This document shows, piece by piece, positions 9,901 to 17,755 of a stretch of 47,174 nt of DNA. How positions within the stretch are numbered: position 1 is the first letter of the stretch; each line of letters begins with the position of its first letter. The notes under the pieces were generated by a model. It made no database searches. It was not told where the DNA came from and saw only the letters and a list, made by a program, of their open reading frames with translations. Position numbers and translations under genes: made by a program. Where the stretch lies: NCBI RefSeq assembly GCF_000379525.1, contig NZ_KB902463.1, positions 191 through 47,364 on the forward strand, read 5' to 3'. The DNA is from Lamprocystis purpurea DSM 4197. Lineage in GTDB: Bacteria > Pseudomonadota > Gammaproteobacteria > Chromatiales > Chromatiaceae.

Positions 9901-10649
9901 ACGCGCGCGATGCCATGGGGGCCGCCGGGCAGTTGACGATTCGCGTCACCGCCCAGCCGACCGCGGGCAGCGCGGTGACCGGCTCAAGCGTCGACGACCT
10001 CGCCGGTTATGGGGAATTATGCGTCATGGATACCGGGGTGGGCATGACGCCGGCCGTCCGCGCCCGTCTGTTCGAGCCGCTGTTCTCCACCAAGGCACGC
10101 GGTCGCGGTACCGGTCTCGGGCTCTTCATGGTGCAGGAGTTCGCCCGGCACAGCCACGGCGCGGTTCAGGTCACCTCGGCACCGGGCGAGGGGACCCGCG
10201 TTCAGCTCCGGCTGCCATTGTCCTCGCCCAACCGGACCGCGGCCCATGGCGCCAAGCAGGGTCGCGTCGAGTCGGGCGCCGGAGCGCCCGAGATCTTGCT
10301 GGTGGACGACGAGCCCCTGGTCTGCAAAGCGCTGCGCCGTCCATTGGAGCAGGCCGGTTACCGCATCCGGGAAGCCGTGGACGGCGCCGACGCGCTCGAC
10401 CGGCTAGCCGATGAACCGGCCATTGCCCTGGTGCTGTCGGACATTGCCATGCCCCGCCTGGACGGCCTCGCACTGCATCGCACGCTCTGCCGTCACCGAC
10501 CGGAACTTCCGGTGATCCTGATGAGCGGCGACCCCGCGGCGACCGCGGACGCGCGCGCCCGTGACCCGACCCTGCGGATTCTGAGTAAACCGATCGACAC
10601 CCAAGCGCTGTTTGCCCTGCTCCGCGACATTTTGGGGGCTCCTGAGTAA
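6960..10649 (+). CDS. Hybrid sensor histidine kinase with PAS domains and receiver
   Basis: 1229 residues, membrane-bound. Residues 25-210 form about seven hydrophobic spans (MASE-like sensor region), then a periplasmic or loop stretch to about 345, a further span (LSTILVLALIGAFVFS) and a HAMP-like linker. Two PAS domains follow (about 445-560, with RVGVWELDIATSTVWFSDE, and 565-685, with FEQAPIGMAIVGPDRR), then a GAF-like region. The dimerisation domain has His867 in GVAHDFNNVLGVIGSN. The ATPase domain has NLALNARDAMG, DTGVGMT and GRGTGLGLFMV. The C-terminal receiver has Asp1161 in VLSDIAMPRLDG and Lys in ILSKPID. The start ATG 6960 was chosen because upstream sequence in frame is antisense to the divergent regulator. 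The ligand is unknown. The built-in receiver could act as a phosphate sink or brake on the pathway to the divergent regulator. Confidence 0.9.
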   Translation: MTALPFPPAAQTAGRRLPARLSDLARVAGLAAAAFTVSLAHLPVGYGLDLVFGSVFAMLAIHWLGTGAGVLVAAIGGAYTIILWHHPYAWLILIAEALCVGVLRRYLRPRGEVLPLAAADGIYWLVLGMPLVALSYGGPLAMTGTEVALVAFKQAINGVLNAALAGAIVLSIQLLRRRAVTVPIGEILFTSMVLAVLVPALSVSIFQIRRLTDAMEAEASDTLTLASRLAAARFNRPDPPPTLAAARAELPGLIEQIHWLLPQAGGITMTLLPAPDHPPSAAPDRMMAQHSATEPNLQPATGPRLSRMARFRKGRFQQRADLTLAGVPIQLVSDLTATWAVEALQRVQLSVFRQLSTILVLALIGAFVFSRRIGRPIAALAAIASRLPAQLDRPEHDVAPQPSRLREIAEFSAAFTRMEAALRADIKARQESERELRHSERRLARAQRAGRVGVWELDIATSTVWFSDESLRLFELPPDQALVDYAVGAAVVHPEDLPGMEAAITQTLAERRPYHLVLRLRFADNRVKHTSVDAEPVDDAGIIRIIGTIRDITAEQLAEHVLAQSEARFRAVFEQAPIGMAIVGPDRRPQFTNPALEQILGRDAATIQTLRFDDFTHPEDLDTDLCLFQELLAGKRASYRMTKRYLRPDGTLVWGDLSVALLPASDGGAPLPLGLVQNITEQRLAEQARATAEQALQRYSAKLEAFSELTTRYQPPAQHLPALLSYGCQSLGVGLAALAEVRDRHYRVLVAVGDTAADSSGAAGPVLADDLAANPSPMPQHPVFGADLAFLTRMDLTWSDAEGVVHHGLLDLADRTAAPHLGQPEQQILTLMTQRISANLREQAVLDGLLQARQREVIGHLAAGVAHDFNNVLGVIGSNLHYLKHLLSAAADTGEAQEVLAETEAAIAQAKVVTSGLLSLGRGEEVSVDPCPLGELVQDFAPVIQRLLPPRIALTLDLTPGISVLSNPALLQAALLNLALNARDAMGAAGQLTIRVTAQPTAGSAVTGSSVDDLAGYGELCVMDTGVGMTPAVRARLFEPLFSTKARGRGTGLGLFMVQEFARHSHGAVQVTSAPGEGTRVQLRLPLSSPNRTAAHGAKQGRVESGAGAPEILLVDDEPLVCKALRRPLEQAGYRIREAVDGADALDRLADEPAIALVLSDIAMPRLDGLALHRTLCRHRPELPVILMSGDPAATADARARDPTLRILSKPIDTQALFALLRDILGAPE

Positions 10650-10696
10650 CGCGTCGGAAACAAGTGAAACAACGACCGAGACGCCAAAGGAGTCCC

Positions 10697-11494
10697 CTAA
10701 TGGACCGGAGCCTGACCAACCTCAAGGACAGGAGGCGGATCCTGTGCCAGGCGCGCAAGCCCCCGCAGCACCAGGTCCGGCACCAACGCGAGTGGGCGCC
10801 CGATCCATGGGCTGATCCGCGCACCGTCGCCCCCGGTCACCAGTAAGGCCGGGGCAATCGCCGCCGGCCCCTGGTATTCAGCGGCCAGCCGCTCAGCCAG
10901 GCGATCGTGCAGACGCTCGGCCAGGGCCGCCAGCGCATGCAGACCGCCGGTCGCAACCGCGGCGCCGGTGTCACTGGCCCAGGGATCGGACACGGGGACC
11001 AGATCACCACGCGGAATCTGGGTCCCGGCCAGCAGGCTGTCGCACATCATCTCCACACCGGGCAGGATCAAACCGCCCAGGTGATGGCCTCCTGGAGCCA
11101 GGAGGTCATAGGTCGCGGCGGTACCGGCATCGAGGATCAGCGCCGCCCCGGCCCCGCGCTCATGCGCGGCCAGCAGGGCCAGCCAACGATCCACCCCCAG
11201 CCGGGCGGGCTCCGGATAGGCGACCCGCAGGCCCAGATAGCCTTGGCGCACGGCGGCGAACTCCGCGTCCAGCCCCCAATAGGCGCGGACCACCCGCGCC
11301 GTGGCGCGGCCGACCCGATCCCCGCCGACATTCGCGATCAGGACCCGCTCCGGCGGATCCAGCGTCTCCCACGCGGCCAGCAAATCCAGCGGCACGCCCC
11401 GGCCATGCCGCACACCCTGCATCGGACCGAGCCCGGCGGCGTCATGCAGCGCCCAGTGCAGGTTGGTGTTGCCGATATCGATCAACAGATTCAT
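10697..11494 (-). CDS. coaX: Type III pantothenate kinase
   Basis: Phosphorylates pantothenate with ATP, the first step of CoA synthesis. 265 residues of the ASKHA fold: the phosphate 1 motif DIGNTNLHWAL at residues 5-15, LGVDRWLALLAAHE near 105 (the GxDR substrate block) and LILDAGTAATYDLL near 125 (phosphate 2). LGGLILPGVEMM and SDTGAAVATGG complete the family pattern. ATG 11492-11494 overlaps the birA stop in an ATGA arrangement, so translation is probably coupled. birA-coaX adjacency is common in gammaproteobacteria. Type III enzymes need a monovalent cation and resist CoA feedback (family knowledge). Confidence 0.95.
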   Translation of the reverse strand: MNLLIDIGNTNLHWALHDAAGLGPMQGVRHGRGVPLDLLAAWETLDPPERVLIANVGGDRVGRATARVVRAYWGLDAEFAAVRQGYLGLRVAYPEPARLGVDRWLALLAAHERGAGAALILDAGTAATYDLLAPGGHHLGGLILPGVEMMCDSLLAGTQIPRGDLVPVSDPWASDTGAAVATGGLHALAALAERLHDRLAERLAAEYQGPAAIAPALLVTGGDGARISPWIGRPLALVPDLVLRGLARLAQDPPPVLEVGQAPVH

Positions 11495-12468
11495 AGACGT
11501 AGACTGACCTCGCCCGCATGCAGACACAAACGGCCAGCGGGGGTATCGAGGCGCAGGGCGCCGTCCGGCGCGATACCGGCATAGGTGCCCGCGATGACCC
11601 GGTCGCCGAGCTGCACCTGCACCCGCTGCCCACGCAGCAGGTCGTAGCGCTCCCACTCGGCGAGAAAGGGACGCAGGCCAACCTGGCCGAAGCGCTCCAG
11701 CATCTCCAACAGGGCATCGATCAGCGCCGCGGCCAGGACATTGCGTTCCGGCGGCCGACCATCCAGCGCCTGAAAAAGATCGACCCAGGGCTGGTCGATG
11801 GCACGTCCCTGGTCAGCCTCCATGCGCAGGTTGACGCCCAGGCCGACCACCAGATGACTCGGCCCCTGCGCTTCCCCGACCACCTCGAGCAGCAGCCCCC
11901 CGAGCTTGCGCCCCCGCCACAGCAGATCATTGGGCCATTTCAGCCCCACCTCGGCCAACCCGAGCCGCTGCAGCGCCGCGGCGACTGTCACCCCCGCCGC
12001 CAGGCTCACCCCGCCCAGCGCGGCCGGCCCTGCCGGATAACGCCACAGGACCGAGAGATAGAGGTTGGCGGCGAAGGGCGACACCCAGGTCCGACCGCGC
12101 CGCCCCCGCCCCGCGGTCTGCCGTTCGGCCAGACACACGCTTCCCGCCGGTGCCCCCGCGGCCGCCTCCGCCAGGAGGCGCAGATTGGTGGAATCGATCT
12201 GTGGCAGGACTTCGAGACGGCTGAGGCGCGCCGCGGCGGCCGTCGGCAGGGCGCGGAGTAACCGCTCGGGCTCCAGTAACTGCAACGGAACCGCCAGCCG
12301 ATAGCCGCGCCCCGGCGCGCGCTCGACGACCAGATCGAGTTGCCCGGCCACCTTGGCCAACGCCTTCCAGACCGCCGTGCGGCTGATCCCGAGCCGCCTG
12401 GCGATCAACTCCCCGGAGTGATAGTCACCATCGGCAAGCACGCGGATCAGGTCGAGACCCCGCTGCAT
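11491..12468 (-). CDS. birA: Bifunctional biotin-protein ligase / biotin operon repressor
   Basis: 325 residues (E. coli 321). The N-terminal winged HTH (1-65: DLIRVLADGDYHSGELIARRLGISRTAVWKALAKV) marks the bifunctional type that also represses biotin genes. The ligase core has the biotinyl-AMP loop GRGRRGRTWVSPFAANLYLSVLW near 118-140, KWPNDLLWRGRKLGGLL and GLGVNLRM, and an SH3-like C-terminal domain closes the protein. The ATG chosen precedes the HTH immediately. It follows the M61 peptidase stop by 7 nt and overlaps coaX by 4 nt, so the three genes look like one operon. No biotin synthesis gene is in the window. Confidence 0.95.
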   Translation of the reverse strand: MQRGLDLIRVLADGDYHSGELIARRLGISRTAVWKALAKVAGQLDLVVERAPGRGYRLAVPLQLLEPERLLRALPTAAAARLSRLEVLPQIDSTNLRLLAEAAAGAPAGSVCLAERQTAGRGRRGRTWVSPFAANLYLSVLWRYPAGPAALGGVSLAAGVTVAAALQRLGLAEVGLKWPNDLLWRGRKLGGLLLEVVGEAQGPSHLVVGLGVNLRMEADQGRAIDQPWVDLFQALDGRPPERNVLAAALIDALLEMLERFGQVGLRPFLAEWERYDLLRGQRVQVQLGDRVIAGTYAGIAPDGALRLDTPAGRLCLHAGEVSLRL

Positions 12469-12475
12469 CACCGAC

Positions 12476-14332
12476 TCACACCAGACTCGCGAGCCACGCG
12501 GTCCGCGCCCGCAGCACCGCGTCCGGGACCGCATCGATCAACATCAGCTCACAGGTATCGGCGGCCGCCGGTTGCGGGCAGGCCGTCAACTCCAGCAACT
12601 CGTTGCGACGAAAGCAATGCAGTCGAATCGGCATCGGCGCACCGTGCCGGTCCTGGGTCGCGGCCACCAGGCGCTCGAGATTCTCGGCCGTGGCGCGCAG
12701 TCCGTTTACCGCCACCACCTGATCCCCTGGTGCCAGCCCGGCACATTCACCGGCGCCGCCGGAGAGCACGTGCGCCAGCACGGCCTCCGGACCGCCGTTG
12801 CGCAGCCGCACGCCCAGAGTCGGCTGGACCTGAATCGGTTCGAAGCATGCGACACAGCCCCCCTGGTCCTTGGGACCGATCGCGGGCCGCAGCCGCATCA
12901 GGATGCCCACGGAGGCCAACAGGGAGATCAGGTCCAAGTCATCGGTGGAGTCCAACGCCTGAGCGAAAAAGTCGCCGAGATCGAGCCCGGAGACCTCCAC
13001 CGCGAGCGCCTCGAACCCCCGCTCCGGCACCCCGAGTCCAGTACGGCCGTGGCGCACCCAGAGCGCGCGCATCACGTCGTCCAACGCCACCCGTCCGCCG
13101 GTCTCCCGGCGGATGGTCAGATCGAGGGCGAGTGCGACCAGCGCACCCTTGGCGTAGTAACTGATGATGGCGTTGGGTGCATTCTCATCCTGCTTGTAAA
13201 ACTTGGTCCAGGCATCGAAGCTCGATTCAGCCAAGGTCTGTACCAACCGGCCCGGGGTTCGCATCACCCGGGTCACATTTTCCGCGAGCGATTGCAGATA
13301 CGCGGTCGGTTCAATGCAGCCGGCGCGAATCAAGGCCAGATCGTCATAGTAGGACGTGATGCCCTCGAAGACCCACAGCAGCCGGGTATGGATCTCCATG
13401 GTCAGGTCGGCAGTCAGCATACAGAGTGGTTGGATGCGCTTGACATGCCAGAGATGGAAGTACTCATGGCTGCACAGACCAAGAAAACGCTGGTAGCCTG
13501 CGGTGAGTGCCGACTCGCCGGGACTCGGCAAGTCGTCCCGCGTACACAGCAGACTGGATGAAAAACGGTGCTCCAGCCCGCCGTAACCCTCACTCGCCGC
13601 AACGGCCAGAAACAGGTAACGGTCGATTGGGAGTTCGCCGAACAGGGCGGCATGCTGGTCGCAAATGCGCTCCAGGTCACGCTGGAGCCGCGCGAAGTCG
13701 CAGCGCTGTCGGCCGCTCACGGCGAATCGATGAGGCACAGCGCGGACGTCAAAAGAGGTGAGATCGAACTGCCCCATTTCCACCGGGTGATCGATCAGAT
13801 CGGCGTAATCGTCCGCCTGATAGGCCCCGAAACCCAGGGGTTCCGCTGCGAGGGGTCTCAGGCTGGTCGCCAGGCGCCAGTTGAGGCTGGCGTCCGCCGG
13901 CGGGGGAAGCAAGTCGATGCGGCAGGGTAAGTGTTCACAGCCGCGGACCTGCAACAATAGACTCGGTCCATTGAAATAGGCACGCGTGCGGTCGAGGTAG
14001 GCCGCGCGGACCGAGAGGTCCCAGGCGTACACTTGATAGCTGACGATGAGCGGCAGTGTGAGCGCATCACCCGACGTCAACGCCCAGGTTTGTTTGTCCT
14101 GCTTGAGGATCGGGATCATCCGTCCGTGGCTGTCGACCGCGGTGATCCGCACGAGATGACGTGCGAAATCGCGGATCATGTAGCTGCCCGGACACCAAGC
14201 CGGCAGTGCGAGCAGCAGGGTACCGGCCGGAGGTTGGGCAATATGCAGTTCGACACCAAACAAATGGGCTGCGGGCTGCGCCGGACATACCCGATAGGTC
14301 AATTGAAATGAGGCGGCGTCGGGGCTCAACAT
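12476..14332 (-). CDS. M61-family metallopeptidase with PDZ domain
   Basis: 618 residues, related to glycyl aminopeptidases of family M61. An N-terminal beta domain (FQLTYRVCPAQPAAHLFGVELHI, then LPAWCPGSYMIRDFARHLV) is the conserved M61 opening. The zinc site is SHEYFHLWHVKRIQP near residue 289, with the HExxH histidines, and a downstream Glu lies in WVFEGITSYYDDL. The C-terminal part carries a PDZ-like domain (GLAPGDQVVAVNGLRATAENLERL, about 530-600). No signal peptide is evident. I start at ATG 14330-14332; the frame also allows a TTG five codons earlier. The hydrolysed substrate in the cell is not known. It is first in a probable operon with birA and coaX. Confidence 0.88.
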   Translation of the reverse strand: MLSPDAASFQLTYRVCPAQPAAHLFGVELHIAQPPAGTLLLALPAWCPGSYMIRDFARHLVRITAVDSHGRMIPILKQDKQTWALTSGDALTLPLIVSYQVYAWDLSVRAAYLDRTRAYFNGPSLLLQVRGCEHLPCRIDLLPPPADASLNWRLATSLRPLAAEPLGFGAYQADDYADLIDHPVEMGQFDLTSFDVRAVPHRFAVSGRQRCDFARLQRDLERICDQHAALFGELPIDRYLFLAVAASEGYGGLEHRFSSSLLCTRDDLPSPGESALTAGYQRFLGLCSHEYFHLWHVKRIQPLCMLTADLTMEIHTRLLWVFEGITSYYDDLALIRAGCIEPTAYLQSLAENVTRVMRTPGRLVQTLAESSFDAWTKFYKQDENAPNAIISYYAKGALVALALDLTIRRETGGRVALDDVMRALWVRHGRTGLGVPERGFEALAVEVSGLDLGDFFAQALDSTDDLDLISLLASVGILMRLRPAIGPKDQGGCVACFEPIQVQPTLGVRLRNGGPEAVLAHVLSGGAGECAGLAPGDQVVAVNGLRATAENLERLVAATQDRHGAPMPIRLHCFRRNELLELTACPQPAAADTCELMLIDAVPDAVLRARTAWLASLV

Positions 14333-14411
14333 ACAGACGCGCCGCAAGTGCTGATCGCGCTACAGCAGTCCAAAGGCAAGGCCCCAGGCAGTGGAGGTCA
14401 CGGACATCGAA

Positions 14412-14434
14412 AGCCGGGGCGCGGAGCCCCGGCT
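14412..14434 (-). terminator. Hairpin downstream of the RRM protein gene
   Basis: Nine-bp perfect GC-rich stem AGCCGGGGC / GCCCCGGCT with a 5-nt loop, starting 10 nt after the stop of the minus-strand RRM gene and followed on that strand by a weak TTTC. It is probably the transcript end between the RRM gene and the M61 peptidase operon. Confidence 0.5.
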
Positions 14435-14444
14435 CATACGGCAT

Positions 14445-14744
14445 CTACCAACGCGGACCACGGCCCCCGCCGCCGCCCCCGCCGCCGCCGGACGGACGCT
14501 CACCGCGCGGCTTGGCCTGGTTGACCTTGATGTTGCGGCCCTTCAGCGGAGTCTCGTTCAGAGCCTTGATGGCGGCGTCGGCCTCCGCATTGTTCGGCAT
14601 CTCAACGAAGCCAAACCCCTTGGAATCGCCGGTGAACTTGTCGGTGATCAGATTGACGCTGGAGATGTCGCCGTAGGCGGCGAAGGCGTCGCGCAGATCG
14701 TCTTGAGTCACGGAGTAGGCCAGGTTGCCAACATAGATATTCAT
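14445..14744 (-). CDS. RRM-type RNA-binding protein, glycine-rich tail
   Basis: 99 residues. A single RNA recognition motif occupies 1-78, with RNP2 IYVGNL at 3-8 and RNP1 KGFGFVEM near 42-49, both with the aromatic residues needed for RNA stacking. A basic linker (NQAKPRGERPS) and nine consecutive glycines ending GRGPRW follow. This is the small cold-inducible RBP type found in cyanobacteria and proteobacteria. It lies downstream of rhlE on the same strand with a 121-nt gap, and the pairing of an RNA chaperone with a DEAD-box helicase suggests shared use in RNA remodelling at low temperature (inference). Confidence 0.92.
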   Translation of the reverse strand: MNIYVGNLAYSVTQDDLRDAFAAYGDISSVNLITDKFTGDSKGFGFVEMPNNAEADAAIKALNETPLKGRNIKVNQAKPRGERPSGGGGGGGGGRGPRW

Positions 14745-14865
14745 CGTTCAACAATTCCGTCAATGTGCATTGAAGAGAAAGAGAGAACGGTCGAATGATC
14801 AATGCACAACTGATTCGACAGTCTTTGTCCCCAACCGTTGGGGCGAAGATTTTCCGGCAATCGTC

Positions 14866-16167
14866 TCAGCGCCCGCGTGCCGGCGGTGCGGCACGTCGGC
14901 TGCGCGGCGCCGACCTCCCGGCCAGACCCGGACCCGGACGCGGCTGATCCCCGCGTCCGACGTGACGCCGCGGCGGCACGCCGCTCGGGCGCGCGCCGGA
15001 GCGATCGTCATCCGCCGCCGACTCGACTGAACCCGCCGCGGAGGGCTCGAAACCGGCGACCGGGGTCAAGGGAATCTCCCGGCGCAGCAGGCGCTGTATC
15101 CCTTTGAGGAGCGCCTGTTCGTCGTGACTGACGAGCGATAAAGCGGCGCCGCCGGCGCCGGCACGACCCGTTCGCCCAATCCGATGCACATAGTCCTCGG
15201 CCACGTTCGGCAATTCAAAATTGACCACTTGGGGCAAATTCACGATATCCAAGCCGCGCGCGGCAATATCGGTGGCGACCAGTGCCCGAACCGAGCCATT
15301 CTTGAACTCATCGAGCGCACGGGTGCGGGCCGACTGACTCTTGTTGCCGTGGATCGCCGCGGCGGTAATCCCATCCTTAACCAGATGTTCGGCAAGCTTA
15401 TTCGCACCGTGTTTAGTGCGGGTGAAGACCAACACCTGCTCCCAGCCCTCGCGGTGGATCAGATGAGCCAATAAATCGCGCTTGCGCTGTTTATCGACCG
15501 GATGCGCGGACTGTACGACGGCCTCTGCGGCCGTGTTGCGTCGTGCCACGTCGACAATTTTCGGGTGCCTCAGCAAGCCGTCGGCGAGCCGTCGGATATC
15601 GTCCGAATAGGTCGCGGAGAACAGCAAATTCTGCCGCCGCTCGGGGATCAGCTTCAGGATCCGTTTGATGTCGTGGATGAAGCCCATATCGAGCATCCGA
15701 TCCGCTTCATCCAGCACCAGGATTTCAACTCGCGACAGATCCACGGTCCGACGGCCGGCATGATCGAGCAGGCGCCCAGGCGTCGCAATCAGAATATCGA
15801 CACCGCGTTGCAGCCGGTCAATTTGCGGCTGCATGCCGACCCCGCCAAACACAATGGCAGAGCGTAGCGTCAGGTGAATCCCGTAAGCGTGCACGCGTTC
15901 ACCGACCTGAGCCGCCAGTTCGCGGGTGGGTGTCAGGATGAGCGCGCGCGGGTGGCGCTGCGGATGCCCTTGATCGGCAAGCCGCTGAAGTAATGGGAGG
16001 ACAAAGGCCGCGGTCTTGCCGGTGCCGGTTTGAGCGCCGGCGAGGAGATCGTGTCCGGCGAGTATCTCGGGAATGGCTTGCGCCTGGATCGGCGTTGGCC
16101 GGCCGTAACGCTGTGACGCCACAGCGCGCAGCAGATCGGCCCGTAAGCCGAGCGAATCAAAAGACAT
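14866..16167 (-). CDS. rhlE: DEAD-box ATP-dependent RNA helicase, RhlE type
   Basis: 433 residues. All helicase motifs are intact in order: Q motif (SFDSLGL...[12 protein letters not shown]), [11 protein letters not shown] (Walker A), [20 protein letters not shown] (VLDEADRML), SAT (LFSATYS), then domain 2 with [24 protein letters not shown] and [10 protein letters not shown]. The C-terminal tail from about 370 is arginine-, proline- and glycine-rich, as in RhlE proteins. It unwinds short RNA duplexes in ribosome maturation or mRNA decay (family knowledge). The leader carries two hairpins next to the ribosome binding site. Confidence 0.93.
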   Translation of the reverse strand: MSFDSLGLRADLLRAVASQRYGRPTPIQAQAIPEILAGHDLLAGAQTGTGKTAAFVLPLLQRLADQGHPQRHPRALILTPTRELAAQVGERVHAYGIHLTLRSAIVFGGVGMQPQIDRLQRGVDILIATPGRLLDHAGRRTVDLSRVEILVLDEADRMLDMGFIHDIKRILKLIPERRQNLLFSATYSDDIRRLADGLLRHPKIVDVARRNTAAEAVVQSAHPVDKQRKRDLLAHLIHREGWEQVLVFTRTKHGANKLAEHLVKDGITAAAIHGNKSQSARTRALDEFKNGSVRALVATDIAARGLDIVNLPQVVNFELPNVAEDYVHRIGRTGRAGAGGAALSLVSHDEQALLKGIQRLLRREIPLTPVAGFEPSAAGSVESAADDDRSGARPSGVPPRRHVGRGDQPRPGPGLAGRSAPRSRRAAPPARGR

Positions 16168-16177
16168 GAAGGCTCCG

Positions 16178-16215
16178 TGCCTGCTTGAACAGGCAGCCTG
16201 CCCAGGGTACCTGGG
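16178..16215 (-). promoter_or_regulatory. Two tandem hairpins in the rhlE leader
   Basis: TGCCTG-6 nt-CAGGCA at 16178-16195 and CCCAGG-3 nt-CCTGGG at 16201-16215, both perfect 6-bp stems. The first ends 2 nt from the GGAG ribosome binding site (16173-16176) of rhlE. They could tune translation of the helicase, for example with temperature; this is inference from position only. Confidence 0.4.
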
Positions 16216-16373
16216 AGCGGCCTAGGCATCGACACAAGTATAAGGATAAACGTATATTCGAGGATGATGCCTGAAGGTCGAGGAGTCAGCCGCGATTCGG
16301 AAGCATCGGCGCACCGATGCTGAGTCTGAATTCTAGACACGTACGCAAAAAAAATCCAGCGATATTTGTTGAG

Positions 16374-16399
16374 AATCCGGAGAAAACGATCTCCGGATT
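16374..16399 (-). terminator. Hairpin downstream of the H-NS-like gene
   Basis: A perfect 9-bp stem AATCCGGAG / CTCCGGATT with an 8-nt loop lies 31 nt after the H-NS-like stop. On the minus strand a run of eight T follows about 17 nt later (16347-16354), not directly after the stem, so this is a non-canonical terminator candidate. It may equally serve as an mRNA-stabilising 3' hairpin. Confidence 0.5.
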
Positions 16400-16430
16400 G
16401 CTGTTGGCAGCGTGCCGACGAACGGCGCGA

Positions 16431-16838
16431 TCAGGCCTCGACGGCCTGCAGATAATTCGCCTTGAACGCCTCACGATCCGCCTTGACGGACGAATCGTAG
16501 CCCTGCTCCTGCATCTTCTGCTTCATCCAGCCCGGCAAGACACCACGCACATAGACGTTCGCCGGGTTTTCCGGATCGACATAACGCGTGTAGTCACGTC
16601 CGCTGGTGGCGGGGCGTGCTGCTGCCGCGGTACCACGACGGCGCCGGGCCGTGATCAACGGCAAAATCTCGTCGAGCTCATAGCCGTTCTGCGTGATCAA
16701 CTCCCTGACCTGCGCCACCACGCCATGCTTCGCCTCTTGCCGCCGGGTCACCAATGCCCGCTGCAATTCCGCCTTATTTTGCTCGATCGTCTCGAGCTGC
16801 TGCTGGATCTCATCGACGCTAAGGTTAGCGTATTCCAC
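16431..16838 (-). CDS. H-NS family nucleoid protein with divergent DNA-binding motif
   Basis: 135 residues. The N-terminal half (1-60) is a charged coiled-coil oligomerisation helix (LSVDEIQQQLETIEQNKAEL). A basic linker ARRRRGTAAAARP follows, then the C-terminal domain YVDPENPANVYVRGVLPGWM. Standard H-NS proteins have Y-DP-NP-x-TWSGRGR-P-W here; in this protein the Trp and the QGR/RGR minor-groove loop are replaced by VYVRGV. The fold signature remains but the AT-hook-like contact is altered. GGAGGT lies upstream of the ATG. A good sigma70 promoter is upstream and a hairpin downstream, so it is probably monocistronic. Expected role: nucleoid organisation and silencing of AT-rich DNA, with uncertain binding specificity. 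Confidence 0.85.
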   Translation of the reverse strand: MEYANLSVDEIQQQLETIEQNKAELQRALVTRRQEAKHGVVAQVRELITQNGYELDEILPLITARRRRGTAAAARPATSGRDYTRYVDPENPANVYVRGVLPGWMKQKMQEQGYDSSVKADREAFKANYLQAVEA

Positions 16839-16901
16839 GTGATATACCTCCGATCTGATAGTGCTGAGTCAGGGTGCGCAAACTTGACGCGCGCATCTTA
16901 T

Positions 16902-16929
16902 AATTTATTCGTTTTCGAATGGATGTCAA
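16902..16929 (-). promoter_or_regulatory. Sigma70 promoter of the H-NS-like gene
   Basis: On the minus strand TTGACA (16924-16929), a 16-nt spacer and TAAATT (16902-16907), followed by a further AT-rich step. It lies about 65 nt upstream of the H-NS-like start and in the most AT-rich stretch nearby. A consensus -35 makes this one of the better promoters in the window. Confidence 0.6.
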
Positions 16930-17188
16930 GTGATCGAGTGAAAAAACATGGACGATGGGTTCGCGCCGGGAGCACCGCATGACGGACAGTCGAGTTCACC
17001 GCCCGCGATGGCATTGACGCAATACACCGTGGCCGCAATATCCCCGCGAACCGCGGTCGCTCAAATCCCCCGCGGTCCGAGCGCATAATGCCCGTGGCGC
17101 GGCGCGGCGAGCCCATCACGCCGAGTGATGCATGAACGACGACATAATTGAAGCGCCGGACCCGAGAACCGGCCGGCGCGGTCAGAGC

Positions 17189-17215
17189 AAAAAACGTGGG
17201 GACGATCGAACGTCC
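17189..17215 (-). terminator. Terminator after the tRNA-Leu gene
   Basis: On the minus strand GGACG-6 nt-CGTCC, then CCACG and six T (complement of A 17189-17194). It lies 28 nt beyond the tRNA-Leu 3' end, consistent with the end of a tRNA-Cys/tRNA-Leu transcript. The stem is short. Confidence 0.5.
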
Positions 17216-17242
17216 GGTCGCGGTGCGCAATTGGCGCCTGAT

Positions 17243-17327
17243 TGGTGCCCGGGGCGGGACTCGAACCCGCACGCCTCACGGCGAGGGATTTTAAGTCCCT
17301 TGCGTCTACCGATTTCGCCACCCGGGC
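17243..17327 (-). tRNA. tRNA-Leu (anticodon UAA)
   Basis: 85 nt with acceptor stem GCCCGGG pairing with CCCGGGC, a class II long variable arm (TCGCCGTGAGGC region), T-loop GGTTCGAGTCC and anticodon loop CTTAAAA, giving UAA. CCA is encoded at 17243-17245. It is 77 nt downstream of tRNA-Cys on the same strand. Confidence 0.95.
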
Positions 17328-17404
17328 AGAGGGAGAAAAGGGCTCGTGATGCCGCAAACGAGCGGAACCAGAAACCACCAGGAGCCAATTGCGGGAGTTG
17401 AAGA

Positions 17405-17478
17405 TGGAGGCTGAGCCCGGAATCGAACCGAGGTACACGGCTTTGCAGGCCGCTGCATAACCACTCTGCCACTCAGCC
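17405..17478 (-). tRNA. tRNA-Cys (anticodon GCA)
   Basis: 74 nt with acceptor GGCTGAG pairing with CTCAGCC, D-loop AGAGTGGTTA, anticodon loop CTGCAAA giving GCA, T-loop GGTTCGATTCC and encoded CCA at 17405-17407. The tRNA-Cys then tRNA-Leu(UAA) order is the familiar gammaproteobacterial cluster; the tRNA-Gly that often precedes it is absent here. Confidence 0.96.
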
Positions 17479-17488
17479 CAAGCAGCGA

Positions 17489-17517
17489 ACGATAGCAGAT
17501 GTCATCAAGGTTGTCAC
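17489..17517 (-). promoter_or_regulatory. Promoter of the tRNA-Cys/tRNA-Leu unit
   Basis: On the minus strand GTGACA (17512-17517), a 17-nt spacer and TATCGT (17489-17494), 10 nt before the mature tRNA-Cys 5' end. Spacing and location fit a sigma70 tRNA promoter. Confidence 0.5.
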
Positions 17518-17755
17518 CAGCCTGGATCGATTTTCGGGATCGATTTTCGCGAAACCCGAATACCCGGCACGCGGATGGATGCGCTTATCCTGACCGCACT
17601 CCCAACCCCGCGACCGCGTTTGCCTGCGGCGGCGACGGCGACCGCGGCGCCTGGCATGATAGCGCGTGATGGGGCACGCTGCTCACGGCCGCCCACCCCT
17701 GCTACCATGCAACCCCAATCCCCGCGCCGTACTAACCCGCTCCCAAGGGACCTTT

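Noticed and set aside
14445-14490. Glycine-codon run read as a possible CRISPR-like or satellite repeat
   Set aside because: It is the simple GGC/GGN run encoding the glycine tail of the RRM protein, with no spacers.
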